Virus record (IMG/VR): IMGVR_UViG_3300043409_000843
Location: 1 to 34,401 of that record
Origin: a virus
Length of the DNA: 34,401 nucleotides
Direction: 5' to 3' (one strand)
The stretch's first letter is position 1. Every line of letters starts with the position of its first letter. A program made the translations under genes and the position numbers. Under the pieces are notes generated by a model. The model did no database searches, was not told the DNA's origin, and worked only from the letters and a program-made list of their open reading frames with translations. Of this stretch, positions 25,590 through 32,991 are shown piece after piece.

Positions 25590-26684
25590 CTACCAGTCTG
25601 ACCAGTCTGCTAACGGGTCTTGTTGAGGGATTTCTGTTATTACATCTGCTGTCGGCGCTAAGACTCTGTAAGGTAGCACACCGCTTTCAAGACGGGTCAA
25701 TCTACCAGTACCTGATTCTATAACGAAGTCCATGTCATCCAATAGTTTGGATGCAGGACGTTTACACTTTACTAGGTTGAGTGTCAAGGTATCCATATGC
25801 ACACGTAAGTCGTATTGCAATGTCTCGATTTTCTCAATGAGTTTCTCCGTGTTTGTAGCCCTATCAAGTTTCTCTTGTAGGTCACGGATGTGTCCCTCAA
25901 TCTCGAAACGCTTACGACGAACACCTATGATATGTGTTGCCTGTTGTTCTCCGCCATAAGCACCTGACGATATGGTCATCTTACGTCCGTCCGCACCTGC
26001 GGTGCGTGACGACTGATGCAATACAATCATTGGTGTGTTATGTCGCTTACCAAACGCCTTGACGCTATTGGCTTTGGATGGGATGTCCTCACCACCACCT
26101 GTTATCAAGTCCAAATAGTCTACGACAATCAACTGCGCATCACCCATTGCTTCACATGTCTCGCTAAGTGAGCGTTCCATGTCTATAAGGGATACTGTTT
26201 GGTCAAACACGGCCAGGTTGGGGAAGTGTTCTGTTGCGGTATCTCTAAGTAATGCTATAGCGGATGAATCGTTATTGGCAATCCTGTCCTCGAGATTGTT
26301 TGCATCTATGCCATGTGTAACGCAAGCCAACTTGATTAGGGTTAGAGTTCGTGGTTCATCGGGACAGAAGTAAACAACACGCTTGTTATGATTGGCTGCA
26401 AGTATCTGCAACAACGCCAGCGTCTTACCGCTATGGGAATAGCCGTTTATCATACATAACTCGGATGGTGCAATACCACGCATCTCTTTGTCAATGTCGG
26501 GAAAACCTAGGTAGACACGTTCTGTCGGCGTTTGTGCCCAATGCACATAATCATCGGCAGCCTTTACTAGCGGGCTGTAATAGTTGTAACTAGAATCTTT
26601 CACCGTAGAATGCAAATCGGACGGGGAGATAAGTTCTCCCCGTCCTAGTTGCGCCCAGCGGCCCTCGTAATCGGGGGCCGCCAT
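25590..26684 (-). CDS. DnaB-like replicative helicase (RecA fold)
   Basis: 364 aa. Walker A is G-Y-S-H-S-G-K-T at 81-88, Walker B is L-I-V-V-D-Y with Asp189, and there is a V-L-H-Q-S-S-R strand (221-227) of the polymerase-interacting or sensing type. The region G-A-Y-G-G-E-Q-Q-A-T-H-I matches motif 4-like segments of DnaB/DnaC RecA domains. It lacks the usual N-terminal primase-interacting domain of full DnaB, and the primase is a separate gene just downstream. Predicted ring helicase for phage replication. Confidence 0.82.
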   Translation of the reverse strand: MAAPDYEGRWAQLGRGELISPSDLHSTVKDSSYNYYSPLVKAADDYVHWAQTPTERVYLGFPDIDKEMRGIAPSELCMINGYSHSGKTLALLQILAANHNKRVVYFCPDEPRTLTLIKLACVTHGIDANNLEDRIANNDSSAIALLRDTATEHFPNLAVFDQTVSLIDMERSLSETCEAMGDAQLIVVDYLDLITGGGEDIPSKANSVKAFGKRHNTPMIVLHQSSRTAGADGRKMTISSGAYGGEQQATHIIGVRRKRFEIEGHIRDLQEKLDRATNTEKLIEKIETLQYDLRVHMDTLTLNLVKCKRPASKLLDDMDFVIESGTGRLTRLESGVLPYRVLAPTADVITEIPQQDPLADWSDW

Positions 26685-26686
26685 AA

Positions 26687-27097
26687 CTACTTACCTCTTG
26701 GTGCCCAAAAGGCAGCGTCACCTGTAACTGCTTTGAACCAAGGACGCTTCGGGTTGACTTGCAATCCGTCACGGTTGTCCCAAACCTCGGTGACACCTTT
26801 CTTTGCACACTCACCAGCCAACCATGTTGGAAGCGGACCATGCTGTGTACCCTTGACCCGAACAGTACCGCCTGTGGCTGGTGCATATGCAACGGCTGGG
26901 GCATACTGGATGGCTGGTTGTGTTACGACAGTTGCGGATGGAAAGGCTTCCATAATTGCGCCTGTAACATCCTCTGTTGTGATAACACCAGTGCTTGCCG
27001 ACATGCCCATTGCACTAAACAGTGCATCGGTCACACATTCAAACGCCGTTAGCCAAGAAACGACATTTGAATTCACGTCGTCCCCTTTCGGAGTCAA
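26687..27097 (-). CDS. Hypothetical protein of the replication operon, start codon uncertain
   Basis: 136 aa from the only standard in-frame start, TTG 27097. The frame stays open and looks coding for 21 more codons upstream to ATA 27160 (residues GTVTKDQTIIIQVAGKIAADL), which follows an AAAAGGTAGGTAC leader like those used for other genes here. So the true start may be ATA 27160 or ATC 27163. The protein has an Ala/Pro/Tyr repeat-like centre (PAIQYAPAVAYAPATG), W-L-A-G-E-C-A-K-K-G and a Trp-rich C-terminus. It lies directly upstream of the helicase; a loader or single-strand-binding role is conceivable only by position. Confidence 0.55.
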   Translation of the reverse strand: MTPKGDDVNSNVVSWLTAFECVTDALFSAMGMSASTGVITTEDVTGAIMEAFPSATVVTQPAIQYAPAVAYAPATGGTVRVKGTQHGPLPTWLAGECAKKGVTEVWDNRDGLQVNPKRPWFKAVTGDAAFWAPRGK

Positions 27098-27192
27098 GTC
27101 GGCAGCAATCTTGCCTGCGACTTGAATGATGATTGTTTGGTCTTTCGTTACTGTACCTATGATGTACCTACCTTTTTGTTGTGGATGTATTT

Positions 27193-27201
27193 ATTATAAC
27201 A
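27193..27201 (-). promoter_or_regulatory. Extended -10-like promoter element
   Basis: On the - strand this reads TGTTATAAT, a perfect TATAAT hexamer with the TG of an extended -10. It lies 30-40 nt upstream of the AAAAGGTAGG leader of the helicase-upstream gene. A TTGACA is present just upstream but at 9 nt spacing, which is too close to act as its -35. A promoter for the helicase/primase operon is likely but not certain. Confidence 0.45.
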
Positions 27202-27209
27202 TTCGGCTG

Positions 27210-28013
27210 TCAATGACATCCGAACGCACCTTTGCAGATTGACCAGTACGAACACCAGTTCTCAGAACATAGCGCCGACGAATCATTCAACAACCAAGCC
27301 TTTTTCATACCCATTGCCATTGCGCTAGAGACAGTAGCCTCAACATAATACTGAAACCAATCGGCGTGTGCCCTATTACGATAGATGGGAACAACCTGAT
27401 GCTTCGGTTCTGCTTGACGAACCATAACGCCATAATTGAACTCCACGTCGTCGCCTACCAAATCGAGATACTGGGCCGCATAAGCATATGCAGTCGGCTG
27501 AATGGCCGACTTCTGCTTATCCTTGCCGTAGTAAACGCGTGATGCTGTTTTCCAATCCCAAATCGTACCGTTAGGGTCAATGTAATCCATTGTGCCTTCG
27601 AGATAGATGTCGTAATCCTCATGTGTAATCATCAGCGGAACGCTGAAACGGAACTCTGTTTTGCCACCTAGCGTTACTTGTGGCAAGATACCGTTATAGA
27701 AAGCAACACCCATGCCAGACATGGAATCCATAATGCTATCAGGGTTTATGTTGGTCACCTTATGTGGGAGGGACGCCAGGTGCGCATAATCATCCTTAGC
27801 AATAGTCATCATGTCCTCATATGACATTTCGCCGTTGCTATTCAGCACGGCTTCAATGCCAGTGTGCATAGCCGTCCCTATGATTGTTGCGTCTGAACTA
27901 CTACGGAACTCGGGTCTTGTAATGCCTAACCTACCCCGTTCTGCACATATCGTCATGTCACCTAACCATGATTGCCGCACATATATTCTTTTGGCTTCCT
28001 CATCTATCCGCAT
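27210..28013 (-). CDS. Cas4/RecB-type PD-(D/E)XK exonuclease with possible Fe-S cluster
   Basis: 267 aa. The RecB-nuclease pattern is present: G-T-A-M-H at 46-50, E-G-T-M-D-Y-I-D (Asp143), I-W-D-W-K-T-A with Asp153 and Lys155, and Q-P-T-A-Y (Gln172). Cys23 near the N-terminus and a C-terminal group (Cys249, Cys254, Cys260, Cys266) match the arrangement that binds a 4Fe-4S cluster in Cas4 and AddB. Such nucleases resect DNA ends in recombination. No recombinase is seen in the window. An AAGAAAAGAGATAAAG ribosome binding site precedes ATG 28013. Confidence 0.8.
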   Translation of the reverse strand: MRIDEEAKRIYVRQSWLGDMTICAERGRLGITRPEFRSSSDATIIGTAMHTGIEAVLNSNGEMSYEDMMTIAKDDYAHLASLPHKVTNINPDSIMDSMSGMGVAFYNGILPQVTLGGKTEFRFSVPLMITHEDYDIYLEGTMDYIDPNGTIWDWKTASRVYYGKDKQKSAIQPTAYAYAAQYLDLVGDDVEFNYGVMVRQAEPKHQVVPIYRNRAHADWFQYYVEATVSSAMAMGMKKAWLLNDSSALCSENWCSYWSICKGAFGCH

Positions 28014-28113
28014 ATCTTTATCTCTTTTCTTGTTGTGGTTATTGTAAAGACAGCGACGACATCTATGGAGTCGCTAGAAGTTCTAGAGGTAAAGACAGTA
28101 TAACAATTTACTG
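28014..28113 (-). promoter_or_regulatory. Gene-free regulatory region with repeats upstream of the exonuclease
   Basis: This 100-nt gap holds a direct repeat GTAAAGACAG (28047-28056 and 28089-28098) and an inverted repeat CTAGAA-G-TTCTAG (28072-28084). It also has a 6-bp stem AGCGAC/GTCGCT, and a 7-bp hairpin GACAGTA/TACTGTC (28094-28115) that includes the end of the upstream gene. On the - strand the hairpin is followed by TTTACC, so it might act as a weak terminator. The repeats suggest an operator or promoter, without a defined -35/-10 pair. Confidence 0.4.
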
Positions 28114-28698
28114 TCAAAGACATATGACCTCTTTCGTCGTCGCCTTCGGTGCCCTACCTCTGATTAGTTTCATGTAGAAGTTCATAGTGTTGACCCCTGC
28201 GTCGTATTTGCGACCAATGCCAGCGAAGTTGGCATTGGGTAAATACATCTCGTTACAGAACTCTATGAAAGATTCCCTAGACATATAACTGCGGGCCTTA
28301 TTCACAGTCACGGCCCTAATGAATTCCTCTACCGTTATCTCGAGTTTGTCCAGAATAGCAACCAGACCAACCTCGGGAAACTGCCTATAAACATATATAA
28401 CGGAATCCCTAATGCGTTTCCAAACATGCAACAGGTTTCCTACAGGTAATTCTAACGGCGTAATGTCCTCAAACTGCACACCGTAATACCCTAAAGAGAT
28501 TGCCCATTTGTCATGTGTTTCCACAAGCGTTTCCAAGTATTTCAAGATTGACGCGTCATCCCAAACGTGTTCGCTTGTGTTATACCCTAAGATTTCGCAC
28601 AACCTTTCCCCTAGCCACATTTGCCTAACACAATCACCAAGAATATGGATATCCCCCCGAAGGGGGACGTCACATAAACACTCGGAGTCATAACACAT
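28114..28698 (-). CDS. Hypothetical early protein
   Basis: 194 aa, Cys-rich N-terminus (C-Y-D-S-E-C-L-C-D), long helices (LHVWKRIRDSVIYVYRQFPEVGL), then a basic C-terminal third (SRESFIEFCNEMYLPNANFAGIG and IRGRAPKATTKEV) that could form a helix-turn-helix. No family recognised. Its ATG overlaps the preceding stop (TAATG). It is the last of five genes that run from the AAA+ ATPase and are coupled by overlaps or short gaps. Confidence 0.6.
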   Translation of the reverse strand: MCYDSECLCDVPLRGDIHILGDCVRQMWLGERLCEILGYNTSEHVWDDASILKYLETLVETHDKWAISLGYYGVQFEDITPLELPVGNLLHVWKRIRDSVIYVYRQFPEVGLVAILDKLEITVEEFIRAVTVNKARSYMSRESFIEFCNEMYLPNANFAGIGRKYDAGVNTMNFYMKLIRGRAPKATTKEVICL

Positions 28699-29303
28699 TA
28701 CTTATCTCCAATCTCGCCAAGCATGGCTTCCAATTCTGCGTCAATCTCTCCGTCGGTAGTACGCACTACAGCCGACTCAATCATTTCCAATATGTCCTTG
28801 ATACGCTTTATCTGCTGTTCTGTGGCATCACCGCTATTGGCTATGTCCATTATGCCGAACATCTCTTTCATGATGTCCTCGCCAATAATGTCTTTCTTCA
28901 ATGCTTCCATCACTATTGCAGATACACGATTTGTTTCTTCCATAAGGAAGTCCACTTTCTTAGCGAAGTGACCACGCAAGTATGAGATAAAGGAATTCGG
29001 TAATGCACATGGGTAACCCTCGTCGTCACGACCAACCAATATTACATCGCCATAACACTCCTCTGAGAACAATGCACTAGCGAAGTAGTTGAATTTCTCC
29101 GACTCCATCTCGATTGAACGATAACCCATAAGCGTGAACTTCTTGAGTGTTTCGGGGTCCATAACCTCACACTCTGCTTCCTGAATTCTGTCGCCTAGAA
29201 TCTGTATAATATTCTCGGCACCGCCACTCAGGCTAATTTTGACGACGGTTTCGTTACCCTCGCCAGGATTGTATTTGATTAGTACGCCTGTCTTGCTACT
29301 CAT
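28698..29303 (-). CDS. Hypothetical acidic early protein
   Basis: 201 aa. A beta-rich N-terminal half (GVLIKYNPGEGNETVVKISLSGG; YGDVILVGRDDEGYPCALPNS) is followed by an acidic helical half (DIMKEMFGIMDIANSG; IDAELEAMLGEIG). I do not recognise the family. The Asp/Glu-rich C-terminus and lack of catalytic motif suggest a protein-interaction role. It overlaps its neighbours by ATGA and TAATG in the AAA+ cassette. Confidence 0.6.
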   Translation of the reverse strand: MSSKTGVLIKYNPGEGNETVVKISLSGGAENIIQILGDRIQEAECEVMDPETLKKFTLMGYRSIEMESEKFNYFASALFSEECYGDVILVGRDDEGYPCALPNSFISYLRGHFAKKVDFLMEETNRVSAIVMEALKKDIIGEDIMKEMFGIMDIANSGDATEQQIKRIKDILEMIESAVVRTTDGEIDAELEAMLGEIGDK

Positions 29304-29500
29304 GATTCCTCGTTTCCGTTGTTGTTTGTGTTGTGTACTACGTGCATTGCAATGTATTCGGTGAATACTTCGCCCTTGTCATCGGTTATTGCCATGAAAT
29401 CAACATGAATACCAGCGTCCCGTAGGGCGCTGATAATGTCCTGCTGAAGTGTTTCTGTAGGTGGGCTTATGATACCCAAGTGAACATCGTGATAACGCAT
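29300..29500 (-). CDS. Small hypothetical protein
   Basis: 66 aa from ATG 29500, which overlaps the upstream stop as TAATG; a longer start at 29542 would run 43 nt into the upstream gene and is less likely. The chain reads as a short alpha/beta unit (YHDVHLGIISPPTETLQQD; ISALRDAGIHVDFMAIT) with an Asn-rich tail. No family recognised. It is third in the overlapping AAA+ cassette. Confidence 0.6.
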   Translation of the reverse strand: MRYHDVHLGIISPPTETLQQDIISALRDAGIHVDFMAITDDKGEVFTEYIAMHVVHNTNNNGNEES

Positions 29501-30336
29501 TATGATACCAAACCCAATCCCGTAACAGTGGACATAATCCATTGTAGCGCATTGGAATCGAAATCACCACTGCCGTCCTCGAACTTGTCTACGACGACAT
29601 CCGCCTCAATGTGCTTTGTGCAATTGACCTTGTGTGCTTGACCATAACCGCCACCTCGTTTGGTAATGGATGGCGCAGGCCCCCACTTGGATTGTTCCAT
29701 AACAGAGAACCCGATACGACGCAACATGCTAGGGTGAGCAATAGCGAACATAAGGTTGTCAATGTCAATGCGTTCCTTGGAATCGTGAAGTTTGATAAGC
29801 GTTGAGTGTACCTTATCGCCACTAGCGGTACTGTTCTCCAGCCACACCTCAAGCCCGACACCAATCTTTGACATAACCTCACATAACGCAACAACCATAG
29901 CACCTCGTTGCCGAATTGTTTCTGCACGAACGCCACAAGAGAACGAACCGTTTATAAGGATACGAACAACGCGGCCCATACGGGCAGCGGAAACTTCCTC
30001 ATAATCAATCATGCACTCAGGGTCACCCTGCATATAGCGTCCCATGTCGACGCTATCGCCAGTCCTGTCATACTTTGTGACATACACTTCGCCTAGAGCC
30101 AAGTTGATTTGCGAGTCAATTTGCCTTACGAGAACGTCAATGTCGGGGCGAATAGCGGTGTAACCTCTTGTGCCAGTCTCAACGGCATCTTGGAGATTCT
30201 TGCACCCTGCCCAACCCTCGTCACCATCCTCGGAACTTCGTGGAGAGGGATTGGAACCTGCGTGTTCCAATGCCTCACCCAACGACTCGTACCTTTCTAC
30301 CCAAACGCTATCCAGCATGTATTGCTTCATAGCCAT
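29500..30336 (-). CDS. DUF7192-like protein with possible degenerate vWA domain
   Basis: 278 aa. The N-terminus has Y-E-S-L-G-E-A-L-E-H-A, then G-W-A-G-C-K-N-L-Q-D-A, a pattern I associate with the phage DUF7192 group. From about residue 121 a Rossmann-like segment follows: R-V-V-R-I-L-I-N-G-S-F-S at 122-133, then a helix with A-M-V-V-A-L-C-E-V-M and G-V-G-L-E-V-W-L. This resembles a von Willebrand A domain in which the metal-binding D-x-S-x-S has become N-G-S-F-S. It is directly downstream of a MoxR/CobS-like ATPase, the usual partner of vWA proteins. Moderate to low certainty for the vWA part. Confidence 0.55.
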   Translation of the reverse strand: MAMKQYMLDSVWVERYESLGEALEHAGSNPSPRSSEDGDEGWAGCKNLQDAVETGTRGYTAIRPDIDVLVRQIDSQINLALGEVYVTKYDRTGDSVDMGRYMQGDPECMIDYEEVSAARMGRVVRILINGSFSCGVRAETIRQRGAMVVALCEVMSKIGVGLEVWLENSTASGDKVHSTLIKLHDSKERIDIDNLMFAIAHPSMLRRIGFSVMEQSKWGPAPSITKRGGGYGQAHKVNCTKHIEADVVVDKFEDGSGDFDSNALQWIMSTVTGLGLVS

Positions 30337-30364
30337 AACTTACCTGCCTTTCGTTGTGTGTGGA

Positions 30365-31687
30365 CTAGTAGATGACATCTTGCATCATCTTGCTTGTGAT
30401 TTCGGGAGATGAACCCTTAGTGAGTCGCATCTCTACGGCATCCTTGAACGTGAAGCCAGCGTGCAACAACTTAGCACCGCTAATGGCAGCACGTGGACTA
30501 ACAGATACTTTCAGTCCATGTGATTCCGCATTGCGACGAACCTGTCTGACGATACGCAACCAACGGTCACACTCATCTTTCGGCAATCCAGTCATGTATG
30601 TGACATCTTGTTCCAACTGTTCGTCTAGTGGTACGTGAACCATCGAGAAACGGTCAAGTGTTGCTTCGTCAATCACCTGGCGACCCACATAAGTTGATGT
30701 TGCACCGTTACCCCATGTGTTCGCTGCCGCAATAGCATAGAAATCAGGGTGCTTCATAACACGCTTATCAGGGAAGCCAATGTAACCATTGGACAACGCG
30801 CTGTTAAGTACTAGTAGAATGTTCGGGTTAGCGCCGTCCACCTCATCCAACAAGTAAACGCCACCCTCTTCGTATTGCTTACGGAAAGCAACACTCTCGT
30901 AAACGCCAGTAGCGGTCTTGAAGCCTTTCATGTCGGACTTGGATGATTGACCACAGAACGACTCACCCTCAAACGATACGCCAAGTGCTTCTGCACATTG
31001 CATACCAATCGTTGTCTTGCCGACGCCTGCCATGCCAGTGAGCCACACATTCTCGCCAGCCTTGAGTGCCTGAAGAACTTTCGGAAACACTTTGTGGGTG
31101 GGTTTGGTAATGATAACGGTTGGCTTCTCGGGATGTGGCACAATGATGTGCTTGGGCTTGGAATCGTCAATCGCTGCCGTGAGTTGCTTCACAATCTCCT
31201 GAAGCAATAGGTCACGATTCTCGAATCGTGCGATGTAATCATCCCTAAGACCATCCACAAGTCCGTTCACACGATTCTGCAAATCTGTAACGGATTGCGT
31301 TGAGCCACCAGTTGAGCCACCAGCATTGCGAATCGCATCAGCGACGACAGAAGCAATAGCACCCTCAATCGTTGTGTTAGAACTTGCTGTCGTAGGTGTT
31401 GTCGTTGGCATGGGGATATTTGGTCTTGGTGTTGCTGCGTCAAACATGGTTTGATTCCCTTCGGGTATGGCTGCTGCGATGTCTCGGATAATTCGTACCA
31501 ATTCGTTGGTTGTGTACGACAACGGCGTCTTGCCGATGAAGCGATGCCCAACAATCTTTGCAATTCTGATAAGCGTGTTCCTATCTAAGTGAGGAATATG
31601 CCGTGAGTATTCCCCTGAAGGGAACTGAACCCAAGCGAGCATCTCCTTTAGGTCAACCCTATTGACCACTAGTGCCTTGTGTGCCAT
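30365..31687 (-). CDS. MoxR/CobS-like AAA+ ATPase
   Basis: 440 aa. A 200-residue N-terminal extension, partly low complexity (TTTPTTASSNTT), precedes an AAA_5-type ATPase core. Walker A is G-M-A-G-V-G-K-T-T at 218-226 and Walker B is V-Y-L-L-D-E-V-D at 277-284. Sensor 1 lies in A-N-T-W-G-N (Asn323) and the Arg finger in D-R-F (Arg346). This matches phage proteins usually annotated CobS. They are MoxR-like chaperone ATPases, and no cobalt-pathway gene is near. The gene is headed by a leader with the 21-bp repeat at 31757 and a hairpin 18 nt upstream of the ATG. Confidence 0.85.
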   Translation of the reverse strand: MAHKALVVNRVDLKEMLAWVQFPSGEYSRHIPHLDRNTLIRIAKIVGHRFIGKTPLSYTTNELVRIIRDIAAAIPEGNQTMFDAATPRPNIPMPTTTPTTASSNTTIEGAIASVVADAIRNAGGSTGGSTQSVTDLQNRVNGLVDGLRDDYIARFENRDLLLQEIVKQLTAAIDDSKPKHIIVPHPEKPTVIITKPTHKVFPKVLQALKAGENVWLTGMAGVGKTTIGMQCAEALGVSFEGESFCGQSSKSDMKGFKTATGVYESVAFRKQYEEGGVYLLDEVDGANPNILLVLNSALSNGYIGFPDKRVMKHPDFYAIAAANTWGNGATSTYVGRQVIDEATLDRFSMVHVPLDEQLEQDVTYMTGLPKDECDRWLRIVRQVRRNAESHGLKVSVSPRAAISGAKLLHAGFTFKDAVEMRLTKGSSPEITSKMMQDVIY

Positions 31688-31705
31688 AACCTATAACCTA
31701 ATTTC

Positions 31706-31720
31706 TCCCCTAAGTGGGGG
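31706..31720 (-). promoter_or_regulatory. Start-associated hairpin before the AAA+ gene
   Basis: CCCC-TAAGT-GGGG (with a T-G wobble below) is 18 nt upstream of ATG 31687. It is followed on the - strand by AGAAATTAGGTTATAGGTT, a leader shared in outline with other genes in this region. Confidence 0.45.
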
Positions 31721-31756
31721 CTAATGACATCCTGAGAAGTCCTCAGAAATGGTGCT

Positions 31757-31777
31757 ATCTTTCTTGACATGTCCATC
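31757..31777 (-). repeat. 21-bp early-region repeat, copy A
   Basis: On the - strand it reads GATGGAC then ATGTCAAGAAAGAT; it is the only copy with A instead of G in the eighth base. Its left end is 70 nt upstream of the AAA+ start. A 12-bp hairpin lies 25 nt before it. Same orientation as the other three copies. Confidence 0.8.
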
Positions 31778-31801
31778 TGCAAACGCAGTAGACACAGCGT
31801 A

Positions 31802-31830
31802 CCAACACGGGGTAACGAACCCCGTGTTGG
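31802..31830 (-). terminator. Stable 12-bp hairpin downstream of the 31854-32288 gene
   Basis: CCAACACGGGGT / ACCCCGTGTTGG with a 5-nt loop AACGA. It is the most stable hairpin of the early block. No T tract follows on the - strand, so it could be a terminator lacking a U run, an mRNA stabiliser or a processing site. Confidence 0.5.
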
Positions 31831-31853
31831 CGACCAACCCACGTTGGCAATGG

Positions 31854-32288
31854 TTACAAGTATTCCACGACACCAGCATATGAGGTTGTGGAAACTTCCT
31901 CAACTTCGCTAATGCCCAACAGTTTGATTGCACTCTTGAGTGCTGCGATGCCACGATTTGCGTCGTATTGAGAGAAGTTCTCGTCTACGGTGATTGTTCG
32001 TGGGAATTTCTTGAGTGGCAACGCCATCCGCACAGACACGAAACGATTGCCGTTCTCATCCCACGCACTGCTTCGTGCGTCAAACTCGGTGATTGTTCCT
32101 GCGCCACTCTTGATGGCTTTCTGCATGATTGCGTGTTCACGCTTGGCTGTAGCAGAATTCTCATCCTGCATCGCTTTGTAATCAGCGAGTTGCTTCTCGA
32201 GGCGTGCCAATGCCTCAACCATCATGTCAAGCAACTTTGTGCGCTTGACCTTTACACTTATTCCCTTGCTTGCCATTGCATTACTCAT
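31854..32288 (-). CDS. Hypothetical early protein
   Basis: 144 aa from ATG 32288. GTG 32312 lies inside a hairpin, and ATG 32276 is possible; 32288 is chosen because it sits 18 nt from the hairpin, the spacing seen for other genes here. The N-terminus has a charged helix (LLDMMVEALARLEKQLADYK). The C-terminal part is beta/alpha (VSVRMALPLKKFPRTITVDENF and GIAALKSAIKLLGISEVEEV). No family recognised. It is upstream of the AAA+ gene, separated by a strong hairpin and repeat A. Confidence 0.6.
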   Translation of the reverse strand: MSNAMASKGISVKVKRTKLLDMMVEALARLEKQLADYKAMQDENSATAKREHAIMQKAIKSGAGTITEFDARSSAWDENGNRFVSVRMALPLKKFPRTITVDENFSQYDANRGIAALKSAIKLLGISEVEEVSTTSYAGVVEYL

Positions 32289-32306
32289 TTCTGGCTTGCG
32301 CCGTAA

Positions 32307-32328
32307 CCCCACCCCGATTGGGGTGGGG
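32307..32328 (-). promoter_or_regulatory. 9-bp start-associated hairpin
   Basis: CCCCACCCC / GGGGTGGGG with loop GATT, a perfect stem. It lies 18 nt upstream of ATG 32288 and 24 nt after the stop of the upstream gene. It may terminate, insulate or stabilise; no U run is present. Confidence 0.6.
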
Positions 32329-32352
32329 GCATTATCTTACAACTGGAAACGA

Positions 32353-32805
32353 TTACGAACGAGCGAACAGATTCTTTACAGCGTCTGCCAATGCGCCCTT
32401 CGCTTGACCGTCATCATAGATGAATTCCTCGTCGTCCGAGAAACGCAACAACGAACCGACATTGTATGGGTCTGCGACAATGCACAACTTCACACGACGC
32501 CTCTGTGGGTGTTCCGATGGCTTCAGTTCCTCGTCGGCGTGTTCGTCTTTGTCCCCCAATGGTGAAGCCCATCCACCCACAAGAACAGCGATGTACTTGT
32601 ACAAGGACACAATTTCTGCTGTCTCCGCACTCTCCAACAAGTCGTACACATCTTTCTCCTTGTGTACATCCGATGCTGGGAAGTCCAAGTCCCCATCCTC
32701 GTCAATGCTAGCGGAATCAAATCCGATAACCATTGCCTGCCCTTCGTTCATTGTCGCAGGGATTAGTTTCTCCCCAACGAGCCGCACTAACGCTTCGATT
32801 GACAT
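32353..32805 (-). CDS. Acidic hypothetical early protein
   Basis: 150 aa, strongly acidic (SIDEDGDLDFPASDVHKEKD; GDKDEHADEELKP; FSDDEEFIYDDG). The N-terminal helix is MSIEALVRLVGEKLIP. No catalytic motif or family seen. Acidic small phage early proteins sometimes mimic DNA or bind host enzymes, but nothing here proves that. The start follows AGAAAGTAAGGTAGGTT and a GCCC-TTAT-GGGC hairpin 17 nt upstream. Confidence 0.65.
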   Translation of the reverse strand: MSIEALVRLVGEKLIPATMNEGQAMVIGFDSASIDEDGDLDFPASDVHKEKDVYDLLESAETAEIVSLYKYIAVLVGGWASPLGDKDEHADEELKPSEHPQRRRVKLCIVADPYNVGSLLRFSDDEEFIYDDGQAKGALADAVKNLFARS

Positions 32806-32822
32806 AACCTACCTTACTTTCT

Positions 32823-32834
32823 GCCCTTATGGGC
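32823..32834 (-). promoter_or_regulatory. Start-associated hairpin
   Basis: GCCC-TTAT-GGGC, 17 nt upstream of ATG 32805 and nearly identical to the one at 33394-33405. It marks the 5' edge of an AGAAAGTAAGGTAGGTT leader. Confidence 0.55.
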
Positions 32835-32840
32835 GATAAA

Positions 32841-32858
32841 CCGCAACGGATGTTGCGG
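32841..32858 (-). terminator. 7-bp hairpin between small early genes
   Basis: CCGCAAC / GTTGCGG with loop GGAT, 7 nt after the stop of the 41-aa gene. It could terminate or process the upstream transcript; no T run follows on the - strand. Confidence 0.4.
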
Positions 32859-32865
32859 GTATTAC

Positions 32866-32991
32866 TTACTCTGTTCCATGTGAGGGATGCGAATTACGGC
32901 AACTCTCACGCTTACGAACATCCTCGTTTGATGGATACTTCACGAACACCCATAATGTGAGCGCCGCCATAATGGTTGCAAACACCATCAT
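32866..32991 (-). CDS. Very small membrane protein (41 aa)
   Basis: 41 aa. It starts MMVFATIMAALTLWVFV, a single membrane segment, followed by a polar tail (KYPSNEDVRKRESCRNS). The ATG overlaps the preceding stop as ATGA, the coupling arrangement used throughout this phage, which supports that it is real. Possibly a small early inner-membrane protein; function unknown. Confidence 0.6.
   Translation of the reverse strand: MMVFATIMAALTLWVFVKYPSNEDVRKRESCRNSHPSHGTE

Noticed and set aside
30365-31687. Cobaltochelatase CobS acting in vitamin B12 synthesis
   Set aside because: The ATPase core resembles phage CobS annotations, but no other cobalamin gene is near and the downstream partner is not a clear CobT; a general MoxR-like role is safer.
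31757-31777. TTGACA on the + strand inside the repeat as a -35 box for + strand promoters
   Set aside because: No -10-like hexamer follows at 16-19 nt in any copy, and all genes in the region are on the - strand.
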